Source: Pempheris klunzingeri (Eukaryota; Chordata; Actinopteri; Acropomatiformes; Pempheridae). Taken from it: DNA of 64,000 nucleotides. The position numbers and the translations under genes are program-made. Positions 50,146 through 63,579 of the stretch are shown here, in pieces. Location: contig NC_092016.1 in assembly GCF_042242105.1 (NCBI RefSeq), positions 4,449,501 through 4,513,500 on the forward strand, given 5' to 3'. Under the pieces are notes generated by a model. It saw only the letters and a program-made list of their open reading frames with translations, had not been told where the DNA came from and searched no databases. Positions within the stretch are counted from its first letter, which is position 1. Every line of letters begins with the position of its first letter.

Positions 50146-52817
50146 CAAGAAATACCTCTTGAATCCTGGCAAACCCAACAAATGTTCTCTTTGGAGGCAT
50201 TATACTTTGAAAAATAACCTTTCCCCCACATAAAGTACTTACAGTGGGTGACTAATGAAAAGACCGACCCAAATAAATGAGCGTGGAAACGTATTGCATG
50301 CAAATGCTTCCACACAGGTCACGAGGAGTCACTGAATAGTTTGATGAAAATGAGAAGGATGTTAATATACTGTGTGGTACGGCCTTCGCCGCCATCATCA
50401 AAACATCAGAAGAGGAAGTCTCTTTTAAAGACTTTAAAGTCACTTTGTGTTGGTTTTCCCCTCTTCACTCATCTGTATTGATCTGCATTTTCCATTTTAT
50501 TGTTCACGGTCAATTTTCTCTATAATTTGAACTGATTCGGAGTGTAAAAGGTCAGATCCCTTGAGAGGGAAATCATTAACCAGAGGACAAAAACAGCCCC
50601 TTATTATGATGTTTCGATGGCTGTGCTGCCATCTTGTGGGTACTTCGGGAACATGTCTTTGATTTAGGGGCCAAAATTCAGTAAATCAATGGTGCATTTC
50701 TCACTTCTCCTGTTTCCAAACCAGCTATTTATAGCAGTTACACACAGGAAATTCCTCCTTTCAGAGGGCTTTAGAGAAATGCCTCCTCTCATGGTCACCT
50801 AATTAAAGTTAAGCTCAAAGCAAACCAAAAGTTCCTCTGAGGAACTAAAACAGGCATCTTATTAAGCAATGTTTAACTTTAATTTCCTCTGGAGAAGCCG
50901 ATGTTTTTACAGAATTTACAGAAGGAACATTCACCTACAAAACGCTGCATATGTGAACTTATTTTCCACCATGTGTGGTACGTTCTTTCTTCACAGCATC
51001 ATGGTGACATAACTGGATTTAAGGGGAATAACAGCACAGTATTAAATGAGTTCATGCCCTTAATTGGTATGTGTATGTTTTATATGTTTTGTTTTATAAA
51101 GTCTTTATAAAGTCCACATTCAAGATATTTTCCGGTGCTTCGGATTCTCTGAAAAAAACAAATAAATACAAGAGTCATCAAATTGACCAATTAATATATA
51201 CACAATATATCAGATGAAACAGTTACATACGTCATTGTACTGGTGAACAAATTCAAATGATGCCTTTAGTCATGGCTAACATAGAGAGTATGACAGGTTA
51301 CATTCAACAGTATGGTGATTAACTATAAACAAACACTATATGGCTTCCATAGAGTAGCATTACTATGAAAAAATAATATGTATATATACAGTATATATAT
51401 ATATATAATGTTCTTTAAAGTGTCAGTATTAAAAATGGCTTTTTCACTCCCCTGAAACATAATGAAACCTGCAGAGCTGCAAGCTGCACAACAGTTTCCC
51501 CACATTACACCACAAAAAAGGCCGTTTTACATTAATACCACAAGTGTTTAAACCAGTGACAGAGCACAACAACTGTAACAAGATGTTTAAAGTCACAGCC
51601 AGCAGCAGGGACAGTTAGAAACCCCGACATCACGATGGGAGCGCACTGACTGGAGAGTTTCAGAGGAAAAATGTGGTGGAAAAAAGTTGGCTGAAGTTGA
51701 ACATTTCACTGTCACCGGCTCATCAACAGCTCATCAGAGCTGCATTCCTCCGTGTTGTGATATCATTTAATGATAAATGTCCAGCTACGCCTGAGGAGTG
51801 AAAGATGGAGGAGAAGCTGATTACAGCCAATCAAAGCATCCCAGTCCAGCAATAAACCGGGCAGAAATGATTCTTATGGATGTCAACAGTGAGGATTGTA
51901 CTCTGTGAGTGTTGGCTGATTGTTTACATTCTTACTCTTGATTATGTGGTCTTTGATGATATATTTTCTGATTTTCTGATAATTTTATAGTTTCAGGCCA
52001 TATTTATGCAAAGATCTGCTTCAACAGAAGGAAGAGATTTGTCTGGTTTTATGAAAGGCCCGACACACTCATGGTACAGCTGTTTTTTGGACTGTTTGAG
52101 CCTCTGCAGTCTGACAAGACGATTTAACCTTCGATCAGTCTGACTGGCACATGTAGTTTAATGAGCTCCCATAATTACTAGCACCTCTCCACCCAACCTC
52201 AACCTGAGCAGAGCTCTAACTCACCAGAATAAGTGACAAATCCTGTGTGGGTTTGCAGGAAAAGAGAATAATGTGCTACTACTCAGAAAAGTAGGATATA
52301 CTGTATTGTATATGTGATACTGATACTGAAACGTCTACTTGGAAACTCTTCATTATTATGTGTAAAAGGTTGTGACCAGTTCATCCTAAGAGTTTTTTTT
52401 AATTTGAGAAAATAAAACTCTTAAGACAAACTTTTAAGAATTGTTTGTGTAGTTTTTTTTAAAGCTTTCCTGTCCTGTTAATCATCTTGTGACCCTTTCT
52501 TACAGTCCTGACCCCCAGATTGGGAACCGCTGTCCACCTTTTTTTTTTTAATCACAATCTTAGCTCTAATTAGAGAAACATAGTCTAGGAAAACCAGAGC
52601 AATAAAAACACTTATCAAAGATGTGTAAAAGACTAATATTTGCCTGGAAATGCTGTAGCTTCAGACCCACAGACACCAGCCGTGCATGCTGCTGATCACA
52701 GGGTTCATGTTTGGACTGCTGTTTACGTGCTAAACAGTTTTTCAGACCCAGTTTGTAACTTCTTGGCCAGTTCCCTTTAACATGTGTCCACACACTGATT
52801 TGACCTCACTGGGACCT
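50146..52817. other. rergl 3' flank and intergenic DNA
   Basis: AT-rich with a TA microsatellite near 51375-51405. A GACCCCCAGATTGGGAACC word at 52510-52528 resembles a dispersed fish repeat. The rergl 3' UTR must begin at 52817 going left, but no clear polyadenylation signal was fixed. Confidence 0.45.
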
Positions 52818-55800
52818 TCACACTGACTTCCTCCTCTTCCCGAACACGTTGTTGATGAGCTTGGCCATAGACTTGGAGCCGCTGTAGCGTCGTCGGTCAG
52901 CTCTGTACTTGAGGTGCTCCATCACCTGCCGGATGAGCTGCGTGAAGAGGTTGGCGATGTCCTGGTAGCTCTCGGCCGCCGAGACCTCCTGGAAGTGACA
53001 GCGGTTCTCCTGAGCCAGGCAGCGGCCCTCGTCCTCGCGCACCTGCCGGGCGTGACACAGGTCCTGCTTGTTCCCCACCAGACAAACAGGAACCTCCACC
53101 TCTCTGAAACAGACACATGCATCAGTTTACTGGACAATTACTGTCTGATAAGAGCAGGCTGGACCCATTACTGCAACAATCTGTCTGGAGAACTTCATTT
53201 TATGTTGTAGGCAAGCTCGACAAATCTAATTTACACACACATAAAAATACAGTCAGTGAGTCCAATATTTCCAGTTCTTATCTCAATCAAGAATTACTGA
53301 TTGCAGATGGTGGAGGAAATATTCAGATCCTTTAGTTAACCTTCATCCTACCAACATATTTAACATACAAGGACGGCCAGCTGGGACCTCAAGAATAAAC
53401 CGCTGTAAGAACAGAAAAGTTAACTTCTAAAAACATTATGAGTTGTGTAATCAATGTCATTTGAGGGGGAAAAACAGATTATTGCTCTTTTAGGAATGTT
53501 CAAAAGTTAATTTGACGGTTAAAACAAAAATCTTTACTTTAGAGTAAGAAATCTGTGGCTGCTCCATCTTAAAAATGACTCCTCCCTGAGAGGGAGTGAT
53601 ATATTAAATTAGGTCCCATGGGAAACTTGACTTCAATGACTAGTTCCACCTATTAAAACTACATAGGTGCTATTGACTGGGGTCATACCACAGTGTGAAA
53701 ATACTCCATTACAAGTAAAAGTCCTGCATTTCACTGTAAGTGCTGTCAGCAAAAGTCACTTCAAGTATCAGAACGCTTTAGTAAAATAGTATGTGCCAAT
53801 GTTTTCCTATTTCATATGATGGCTGATTAATATTACTGCTGCTTTAATGTGTATGTTACATCTCACTGTTGTAGATGTTTAAGATTGTGCTAATTTACTT
53901 TTGATACTGTTGGCTGGTTTCATCTCCTGCACTGCACCATCGCATATAAGAGTTTGTAATGTGACTGACCTGTGAGAACCATGAATCTCTAAAAAGTCTT
54001 TGAGCCGTTCATGAGCTCAGAGCCTGTTTTCGTCTGTGTGTAGGCGCATTTTCCAGCTAATCCAAGAGGGGTTTTAAATAGTTTATTTAGCTTGAGAAGC
54101 AGGAGAATAAAGGAGCGCGTAATCCTTCAGTTTATCAGAAACATTCACACTCAGAATCGCCAAATTTGGGAACACATGGCTTTCTGTGGACAGGATGGGG
54201 ATGAAAAAGTGAAATCTGAAAAGAAGCAGCAGCTGTGAGATAAATGTAGTGGAGTAAAAAGTGCAATAATTGCCTCTGGGATATGGTGGAGTAGAAATAC
54301 TCAAGTAAAGTACAAGTACCTTAAATTTGTATGTAGGTAAAGTACGAATGAGCTACATTTAAACTCACATGCTCGTCCCCGACTCGTCATCATGAATCAT
54401 TTATGTGTTTGTGCTTGTCAGGCCCACTCTGAACTCCCCACCTTCCTCACATTCAAATCTGCACAAGCATCCCAGTTCAGATACACAGACAATAGAGCAA
54501 AGATACTCTGATTAGTCCTGTTTTACCATCGAATTTACAGCAGCTACACTAGAAAGTAGTTGCAAAAAAATTCTTGCCATTTCATTGATTGTCCAATATG
54601 AATTTTGACATTTGGGATGATGATTTATATGCGTTAATTGAAACTGAAATATGGGATTAACTGGAGAAATAAGAACCATATTAAACCTTTTATATAAACT
54701 ATACACCAAGCTAAAGACTGTTAACTGATAAGCTTCATATTTAAGATAACAGGACAGCAGCTGCTCTGATCCAACATGTCTCAACTTTTTAAAACCCAGC
54801 AGTGACTCCCCGTCAGTCAGAGTCACTAAAGAATAAAACAACCTCATCGTGCTACCGACCCTTTGCAGTTGTCCATGCGCGCCTCCCGAATCTGCCGCAG
54901 GATGTTCTTGGCGTTGATGAAGGATGTGCGGTCGCTGATGTTGTACACCACCACAAAACCATCTGCCCAGTCCACCGGCTCCTCCAGGATACACCTGGCC
55001 TCAGAGCTCTGGACAACAGCATCACATTGACCACATTCAATTAGGACTTCACACTATTATATAAATACACTTTATTTGTCATGTGTGGCTTGTTTTCACT
55101 GAGACAGATCCAACTAGAGAGAGTCAGTTGAAGAAAATGCTCTTTATCCTGAGTTTTTTAGCACCTCATAAACATGAGCTTTAAATAATCCACCCCCTCC
55201 CCTCTGGCTTTCCTCCAAAGCCACTCCCCCAAAACACATGAACTGACTAACGTTACTGCTGGAGGACGAGTCCATGATTGTGATGAGGATGATGTCAAAC
55301 TATCTGATTTATTTATTATTTATTTATTTAGCTGTCAAGCTGTTGTGAGAATTTCAACAAATATATCAAAAACTGTTTCTAAAATAAGTTGCGTACCCCG
55401 TCTTTAAACAGCATCAGCTCATTTGGTAGTTTGGTAGTTTTTGCCAGTTTCAGCGCAGGTTTAAGTGAATTTCACTTATTATCTCTTGGTTTATACCAAT
55501 GTATGATTAAAGAAATAATGATAACCTATGAACATTTTTATGTTAACCCTTTAACCTCCTCACCAAGAAAAAAGCAATGAAAAAATGTATTCTTTATATA
55601 TTTTATTTCCTTGGGGCACTAATTACAAAAATCAATGTTTTTTTATGAACAGACCCCACATTTTTTGAAATATTGGCCTCTACCAAACGGTTGAGATGTC
55701 GTAAGTAAAACATGTTTTCAATAAGATATAGTGAGTCAAAATGTGCTCTACCATATGGTTGAGCAGAAGGTTAAAGGGTTAAGGTCCCATTCTTTTCTCT

Positions 55801-58800
55801 TGTACAATGCTAAAACATTTTTAAGACTCATCTTGAACATATCAGGGACATATACATTCATTATTATTCCACCAAAGCTAATTTGGCCTGTTCTATAAAA
55901 CCTTTAGTGGATCTTGGTCAAACCAATTTGACAAAGTGGCCGAACCACGTAATTACAACAATGGTGTCTGTTACTTGCTGCCAATGTGCCCAAAAATACT
56001 TTTTTACTCGACTAAACATTTGGAAAGTCTAGAAGAGCCAACTGATTAAAACATTTTATCCCCATTCAAGTTAATGGAGGGCTAAACGGGCTAATTTTAT
56101 ACCCCTTAATTTCCTTCATGAGTCACTGAGCAGCCTTCAGTTCACTAATACATCTATTTAGGAGTAGAATAATTAGTAGTAAAATAAAGTGTCCTGATAT
56201 GGAAAACAACATACTTGGCCTCCATTAACTAGTGCTGCTCGTAGTTTTTAGCTTTCAAAAACAGCATTTGAAAAGGTAGAATTCCTCAGTGCTCAGTACA
56301 CCTTGTTCTATATATTCAATAAATGTGCATTACTGCTGTCCCACTTGTTCCTGAGCTATTTTTACTGCTGCTCTTGTTACCCTGAACAACACGAGAGCGC
56401 AGACACGTGCTGGCCAAATGGGACAAGTTTCAGTGACCTTGAGGAATAAAAAAACTGTGGTAAGGACGAGTGGCCAGAGGACATGTCTGAGCCCAAACAG
56501 CGACGCCTCAGCACTGTAAAAGCTCACTTATCCTTTTCTCTTTATTGACTCCATAGTTTCTTTAGTCCAGGTCAGAAGGGCAGGACGTTACAGTGAGTTT
56601 AACCGACGAAGACAATGACCAGCTCTTGTTCTGCAGAGCGGAGGGGTATTCCAATAAAGAACGAGCTCTGTAGTAAAAGGCCTCTCAGGTCTTTGGTCTC
56701 GTTGAAATAGAAGTAAGCAGGCTGTACAGCTCTTTTCTTCAAAGAGGCAGTCACTGGTGCACATCCCCTCTGGATACGCTCATAAACCCTTTAGATTCAG
56801 CGCTAAGTGCTGTACGGAGCATACACATGCCGGCCACAGGTAAATATCTGACCGTGGTTCAATCAAGGTCGTGCAGCCCAGCTTCCCCAGCTGAGTCATT
56901 CATGCATTGAGAGCAAGGCAAAGGACACTGAGTAGGTTTCCAGTCCACTGAATGACATGTGCGAGGAAACCAAAGAATTCAAAACAGCAAAGTCTGGAAG
57001 TGAAAGTCTGCAGCTCTGCTTCTCTAATAAAAAGTTCTAAAAGAAATATACACTTAGTTAACTTTCCATTAAGTTCAGATTAGTTAATGATATCAGGTGT
57101 TGGTGATGTGCTGTACCTGAGAGCAAGGGTCAAAAACTTCCAGATTCAGCTGCCTGCCATCGATTGAGAGCCTTTTATGGTACAGAGAATCTGTGACGAG
57201 GATTAGAAAGAGGCAAAAATACCGTTTATACTTTTAATCATATAAATCTGTCTTATCTTGAGCTTATTTTTATGTAAAGCTGCACTAATCAATGTCTTTT
57301 GTATTACCAATGGATTAAACAACTATGTGTTATGTGAAATGTAAACTTTAGGAACCACTAAGAGACTAAATTTCAGCATCCATGATGTCCGAAGATGAAC
57401 TCTGTGCTAATCTGGAACCACTTACTGGTGTTGGAGGCATATTCACCGATAAAGCGCCTGGTCAGGAAGCGCACAAGGACAGCTGGAGGAAACACAAGAA
57501 ATGCAAAACAACTAAATGAATCATGGCATCATTACACTCTCATCCCTCACAGGTGGCAGCTGTGGGGGGGAATGACTCTCATTCACTCCCGCAGGCGCAG
57601 CACAGTGCCAACAGTCTCTGTGACTGCAGCGGTGAAACTGTAGCCTCACATTAAAAGAGGCTGCATGGTTTTTCCTGAAGGTCTGCGTGCGTATTTGGCA
57701 ACAGCAAATGGTTATATTTCCCCCTCCGCTTCGCCTCCAGACTGCGGGCTACACATAAAACTGACCAGTTTTGGTCCCGCAGACAATCAGATTCAATTAA
57801 GGGCTGAAGTTTCACGAGCTGAGCTGGGGAGGTCTGTTACTGATGGTGGTCACGGGGCCTCTGCAGGGGTCGTACTGGAGTCATAGGCTACGGGGACACA
57901 CAAATATGGATGTGACTCAACAAGTTAGTCATGCATGCCTTCTGGAGAAAGAAAAGGAAATCTAACTTGTGGAACTACAAGACACAGCAGTAATTCTTTT
58001 GGGGCCCTCCTCACACTAACGCTGATATATCCCCAGAGCAAAACAGTAAGGCAGTGAGAGGCGTGCACTAAAAGCAACAACCAGAACAGCAAAAAGCAGG
58101 AAAACATATTAAATGGACACACACATATGCACATGCAGCCTCCAGAGGCCACAGCATCTCCACAGTAACAGCTCTGAACGGGGACCTCCCGTTAATACAT
58201 GCAACAAGACCTGAAACAGTAGCCAGCATTTTAAAATCTGGAATATGTTTGACCAGATTGAAGACATGGTCAGGTAAACTGTTGAAAGTCTTTGCAAGTT
58301 GTTAAGCCTGAAACACAGAGATCTTTTTCACGTCACACTTCTGTAAACAAAGAGTAAGTGGCACCAACTTTCAGAGTAAAAAGATAATTACAACATAAAC
58401 AAAACCAGGGGTGGGGAATTTTAGCCCCCCGAGAGGCAGAACGCACCGACTGCGACTGATCAAACCTCGACATACATTGTGTTTTACCCTTTTCGACCTT
58501 TAAGTCCGTTCTGTGACAGATGAGCTGTAATCTAACAAAGGGAGAGATTCTCTGGAGGTATGAATCAACTTATTTGAGTTAAGTCTCATCGAATGAAGCC
58601 AATGTTATGTAATATTTAGCTAAAGCCCACTGAAAATAAAAGAAAAAAGTCTTTCACTACCTGAAAAAAATCAGCTTTAACCATCCAGCAAAATCCATCA
58701 AGCTAAATTGTCTTACAGGGATTACAGAGGAAGATAAAAGTTTTCATCTACTAGAGGCCAAAATATTTGGATGAAGGTTCTGGATAAAAAGTAAATGGGA

Positions 58801-59791
58801 AGTGAACCTTGCTTCACTTGTGGACCAACTCAAAACATTCCCATAACAGCAGTGGATGGAAACATGCAAACAGTCGCACTTTCCTTTGCAGATTTTCAGA
58901 AAATTTGGTTGATATTTGGATGAAAGTCTGAGTGAGCTAATTAGCATGAAAGAAAAATAAATTTAAGATGACTGCCAGCAGTGATGGAAACATTTTAATC
59001 CAAAAATTAATCCACAAATCTCTATTTTAAGATAATATAGAGATGCAAGTCGTGGTGAGATCCCGTTACTGTTTGAGCTGCATCAGCAGGTCTCTGACGG
59101 AGACTCTACTCATTGTCATTTGTCGAATCTAAAGTTTAGAAAGCCTCCAGAGTAAATGTCACATTACTGCATCCAAACAAAGAGTGAGTTTGTACTGTAA
59201 TTTTAATGTCTGGAAGGGAAACCAAACAGGTTAAGGATTTTAAAGTATTTGTCAATAATTGATTAGTCTACCAGTATAAAGTTAGAAAGTTAAAATAGAT
59301 AATTGATTAAATCATTTTTCAAGCAAACATCCTAAACATTCTCCAGCTCCTCTCCGGGGTGAGGATACACTGTTTTTCTCTTTGGAATATCTTTTGGTTT
59401 GGATTCCTGAATGGACAAAATTATGTAATTTAACACACCACCTTGAACTCTGATGGACAATTTTGTGACATTATTTCAAAGTTATTTGAAAGCTCAGCAC
59501 CAAATGTAGTAAATATATGGCCTCTACTCTGGTAGTTTATGCACCAAAATAGGTATGTATACTGTATATATACTCCAAAAATCACCTTAATTTGAAAAAC
59601 TCTTCACTGAAAGCACAAAATAAAGCAACAAACAGAGGTTTAAATGGCATCATTCACTGCACAAAGATGTTGACTGAGGAATCAATGCTTTTCTTTTTTC
59701 TGTAGCTGTTTGAAATAAAAATCACTCCCCTCCTCTCACCTGACTTCCCAGCCCCCTGGCTTCCCAGCAGGGCCAGCTTGATGTCGTTCAT
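52818..59791 (-). CDS. rergl: RERG-like Ras-family protein (RERGL-type)
   Basis: Small Ras-superfamily protein related to RERG; its cellular role is poorly known. Minus-strand coding exons: 59740-59791, 57426-57482, 57117-57190, 54860-55008, 52818-53103; in frame, 205 residues, the length of human RERGL as I recall it. The P-loop is GSQGAGKS (10-17), followed by AVLVRFLTRRFIGEYASNT. The usual switch II DTAGQ is replaced by DPCSQ (57-61). The base-recognition motifs NKQD (122-125) and SAAE (152-155) are present. The C-terminus SKSMAKLINNVFGKRRKSV is nearly identical to human RERGL and lacks a CaaX lipidation box. Residue 12, glycine in Ras, is Q. Nucleotide binding looks possible, but GTP hydrolysis is probably impaired. 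The junction between exons 4 and 5 has an equally long alternative (54856 with 53099), changing one residue (E or S at 112). Confidence 0.93.
53300..54360. mobile_element. hAT-like dispersed element in rergl intron 4, probably interrupted
   Basis: Left end ATGGTGGAGGAAATATTCAG then ATCCTTTAGTTAAC; middle CAGTGTGAAAATACTCCATT and ACAAGTAAAAGTCCTGCATT near 53690-53735; right end GGTGGAGTAGAAATACTCAA and GTAAAGTACAAGTACC near 54284-54320. The family is abundant in fish. About 350 bases of foreign-looking sequence (about 53341-53690) separate the two parts of the left half. Confidence 0.65.
55009..57116 (-). other. rergl: rergl intron 3
   Basis: Contains the TIR element at 55544-55782. The rest is AT-rich and shows no exon or RNA gene. 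Confidence 0.65.
55544..55782. mobile_element. MITE with 15-bp perfect terminal inverted repeats
   Basis: TTAACCCTTTAACCT at 55544-55558 is the exact reverse complement of AGGTTAAAGGGTTAA at 55768-55782. The element is 239 bases and non-coding. Inside, CTCTACCAAACGGTTGAG (55679-55696) and CTCTACCATATGGTTGAG (55747-55764) are near-identical direct repeats. The outer TTAA could be part of the TIR or a TTAA target duplication. Confidence 0.8.
57483..59739 (-). other. rergl: rergl intron 1
   Basis: About 2.26 kb, non-coding. I saw no repeat with clear ends and no further exon. Short frames here have no domain resemblance. Confidence 0.6.
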
Positions 59792-62700
59792 GCCTGTGCT
59801 CTGTCAGGTCCTCGGCCGGCTCCCTGGCTCTGTGTTGTGTCTGGTAACTGGGTTTGCATCGGCACACTAAATGCTCCTCACAGTCCGGTCTGGACGGGCG
59901 TACAGGACTGCCCCCCTCTCTTCCGCCTTCAAAGGGCTGTTTCACTTTTTAAAGCCAGAGGGAGAGAGGAGAGGAGGGAAAACAAACGCCCCATTCTTCT
60001 GTCAGTGTGCCAAGCTCGCTTTTACTCTATCACACCTCTCTTCTCTGTGGTTTCTCTCTCTCCTGTATCCAACACAGCTCTCTCTTCCCTCTTTATTCCC
60101 CCTCAAACCATTTGTTTTCCTTGTTTCTTTCCTCTCTTGTGCCTATACATCTTTCTCCTCTGTCTCTTCCCCCTCACTCAGAGAGGTTACTCAAAGGTCA
60201 TGGCTGACTGAACATATTGTGCTGTTTCCACTCAGACACTGTAACTGTAGTCCGGCTGCCATCTCCGGACATTTGAGTTATTTTTCATAGTGTAATGTTA
60301 TGGAGGCCCATTCCCACCACGAATAAAAAGGTGAATGGAGGAAATGTTTGGAACATGAAAATACAAATTACAGGTAAATAAGTAAAACCAATGCAACCTT
60401 GTCTCTTAGAAATGGGTAGTGGTAATGGGTAAAAAGTGAGTAAAACATGATTGTATTAAGATAAATAGTCAAAATTACATTATACTTAAACGTTTTTTGG
60501 TCAGATTTATGGATGCAAAGTCAAAATTGAGACTTCTTTAAAGTGGCAAACTAGAAGATTTTCAGTTAGATACATTTCTGTTAAGTCACTATATCACCAA
60601 ATGAGTGACTGAGCCTATTGCCCATTGATGATCCTTTGGTATTACAACTGGGTGTCAGTCGACACTCTTGTGAAAAATCACGTGTCGTCCATCACCCAGC
60701 AGAGGTTGGTACGCCTGAGAGGGAAAGCCGAAGCGGCGTACTGTTTTCTCTGGTCTCTGCTGAGTTACGAGTAAACTAACAAAACAAAGATTGATGACTA
60801 AAGACAATGACACTTCAAAAACAAATGCAAAGACAAAAAAACAAATTGGACGTTCAGATGATGACAAACAGACGTTGTTTGGGTCCAAAAACAAACCTGC
60901 AATTACTTCTTATCACCACTGGTGTCGCCAAAGAGAATAAAACAGAGATCTTCACGATTTTTACTTCAAGTAAAAACTAAGAAAGTTAGAATTTACTGAT
61001 AAATCTGATATAAAAAAATTTAAATATCATTATTATTATATGATACTAGGACCTAGATAGGACCTATATCTCTTTTAATATCTCATAATTATTACTTTGA
61101 AAGTTGAAGGAAGAAACGTACACATAATGCCACCTGGATTACAGTTTTTAATGAAGGTATCTTCTTGTAGCTAAATATTCATACTGAACATGCAAAACAT
61201 TTTTCTTTTTCTAGGATGTCCACTTTTTCAATACAATATATCATATTGTCACTGCAGTGTGATTCTTTATGGTTATGTTTAAGGACTTAAAACACTTCAC
61301 CACAAAAAATGTGGTCGTTTTGGTTATTTATTGATGAAGTCAGCGATGACTTGAAGCTCAAGGCATGTTGTATTTTAAAGGTCCTGCACTTTGCACTAAT
61401 GTTGCATTCATTCATTTGTCCATCTACAGCAGAGTTTTGCACAAGTACAATACAAGTTGTACATTTGCTACATAAGAAAAAAAAGATTATAAGTTAATTT
61501 CCCATAATTGCATCTTGATATGAGTATTTTTATTGCGATCATTGCTGGTTTTAGGCTTTTCTCTTTCTATTTTTCAGACAGAAATGGGCTTTCATATAAT
61601 CTTGATTCATTTTCATATAAAACCAAGAAACCAGTATTTTTATTTCCTCACTGGTGAAGTCGTTGACCTCCTTGTGATAAGATCTGGCAACTTCCCGCTG
61701 AGCCCGGCGGTAATGATAGCGATGGTATATTTTATTGAAATTGTTCGATATATTTTCACGAAAGGAGGGCAGTGATATGATGTGGAAAAAATGTTTATGG
61801 CTTTGGTTAAGTACTATATCAACTGTACAGTCACAGCTCACCAGACTGAAGCAATATAGGAAAGCCGAGGCCTTGAGTTCAGTGTAGAAGCGAAACCACG
61901 AGAAGGCCGGCAATAAAAACACTGATTAGAGCATCAGTCATACTCCTGACATCAAACTGAATCGATTCAGATGAGCAATCCATTTCCTTCAGCACCAGCC
62001 GCTACACATACACACATGGCACATACAGCCAATAAATCATACTCCAGTAGCTTCAATTTCACAGACGTCAGCCAACAAAATGTATATTCTTCAGACTAAA
62101 ACCACATTTTTGGCCCCCCTGACCAACTCGCATGCTCATTCTGGGCATTTGGGCCCATTTCCAAACATGCAAAGTCAATGACCCCCTTCCCAAAGAAATT
62201 CTTAAATTGTACACCTCGTCTTTTTAGAGAGCTGTCACGACTTGGCTGCACATGTCTTGGCGTTGAGGGCATTAATTACAACACTGTTTTAAGACTTAAT
62301 GCAGGGTTGTTTTCATTTGTTTACATACTTTCTTTATGATCACAATGGTTGGATTGACTACCCCAAAATTTAGGACTTCCACAGCCTGATCCCCTCAAAC
62401 ATTACAAATGTAAACATGGCTTTTACAGTTTAAAAATACAGAACATTATTCCACATGTTAGTCTTTGCATCAACAAAAAGCTGTCAATCAATGTTCGGGT
62501 GAAAACATTTTGCATAACCACTCTCTTCTTGTTGACTTTAGGATCTTTAGGAGTTGGAGATTTATTTAATATAAAACAAAAGCTGCAAGAATGAAATAAA
62601 AACAGCCTGACCACATTATATGCAGCCAAATCCATTCATAATGCATGGCACGCAGTCTGGATGGTCTTTTTGAAGTGTTTACCAGATTATGCTCTTTCCA

Positions 62701-63579
62701 TTCGGTGATGTTTAGGTATCATATACCCTGAAAATCAGCTTGCGTGATGCAAAATAATTGGTACCATATAACTTTAGGTTTCTGGAGTTCAGATGAGGAC
62801 TGAAATCACCCACACGTCACTTAAATTCTTCAACTCACTCGTCAGAACGTTGAAATAAAGACAGATTGATATTGCATATCGGGAAAATATGTTTGCCCTA
62901 ATCATGCCTAATCTCAAATCATAAAGTAAGAATTTTAATCAGCCTTGAAACGTTTGAGCTGGATGACCTCTATCAGCTGCAAGAGCTTTGGATAAAAAAA
63001 GACAAAAGTTCAAATAAAATCACCGAAAATGTCTCAGTGGAAATTCCTGTCGTAATCAGGAAGAACCAAATTCCAGTGTTTTACTTCCAAGGTGGGCACA
63101 CGGTGGATTTTAAGCCTTTAATCAGGCATGGAGGGAAAGACCACTTCTCCTGAGCTGATCAACACGTGGCTGCAGAGAGGCTTTCACATGGGACGACGTC
63201 ATGTGCCCACAAAACTACACACACATACCGAGACACACATTATTCCCACCAGCTGTGTACACAAACGCATGCACAAAACCTCAGCAAATCAACATGAAAA
63301 GGCACCACGGCACATGAGCAACATCATTACATAACGTCTGTGCACCTGGAATCCGTCTGCAGGGTTTCTGTGAAATGAGATTATCCACCATGTAGGTTAT
63401 GACTTGGAAAAACAGTATATTGGACCGGAGATTTCCTCGCGGCTGTTAGTCAAACAGGAGACGCCATCTCAAAACTACATGGTCGGGCGGATTGTTAGTG
63501 AATGTCATTTTTTCTAGACATCATGTGATAAAATAATCTTCCACAGTTGTATTTACATTTGCCTCTGATTTGTTATAAT
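59792..63579. other. rergl upstream and intergenic DNA, no gene seen
   Basis: Pyrimidine-rich text at 59990-60180 (TCTCTT/CCTC words) lies just upstream of the rergl start codon and may include its promoter. An open frame of 123 codons at 61551-61922 (minus) is not recognised. No RNA gene or complete element was found. Confidence 0.5.

Noticed and set aside
59837..60290. Plus-strand frames up to 139 codons opposite the rergl start
   Set aside because: Partly antisense to the rergl 5' region and driven by pyrimidine-rich sequence (SLSLL, FLSSL runs).
61551..61922. Open frame of 123 codons, minus strand
   Set aside because: Hydrophobic and lysine/histidine-rich without a recognisable family or splice context; probably chance or repeat-derived.
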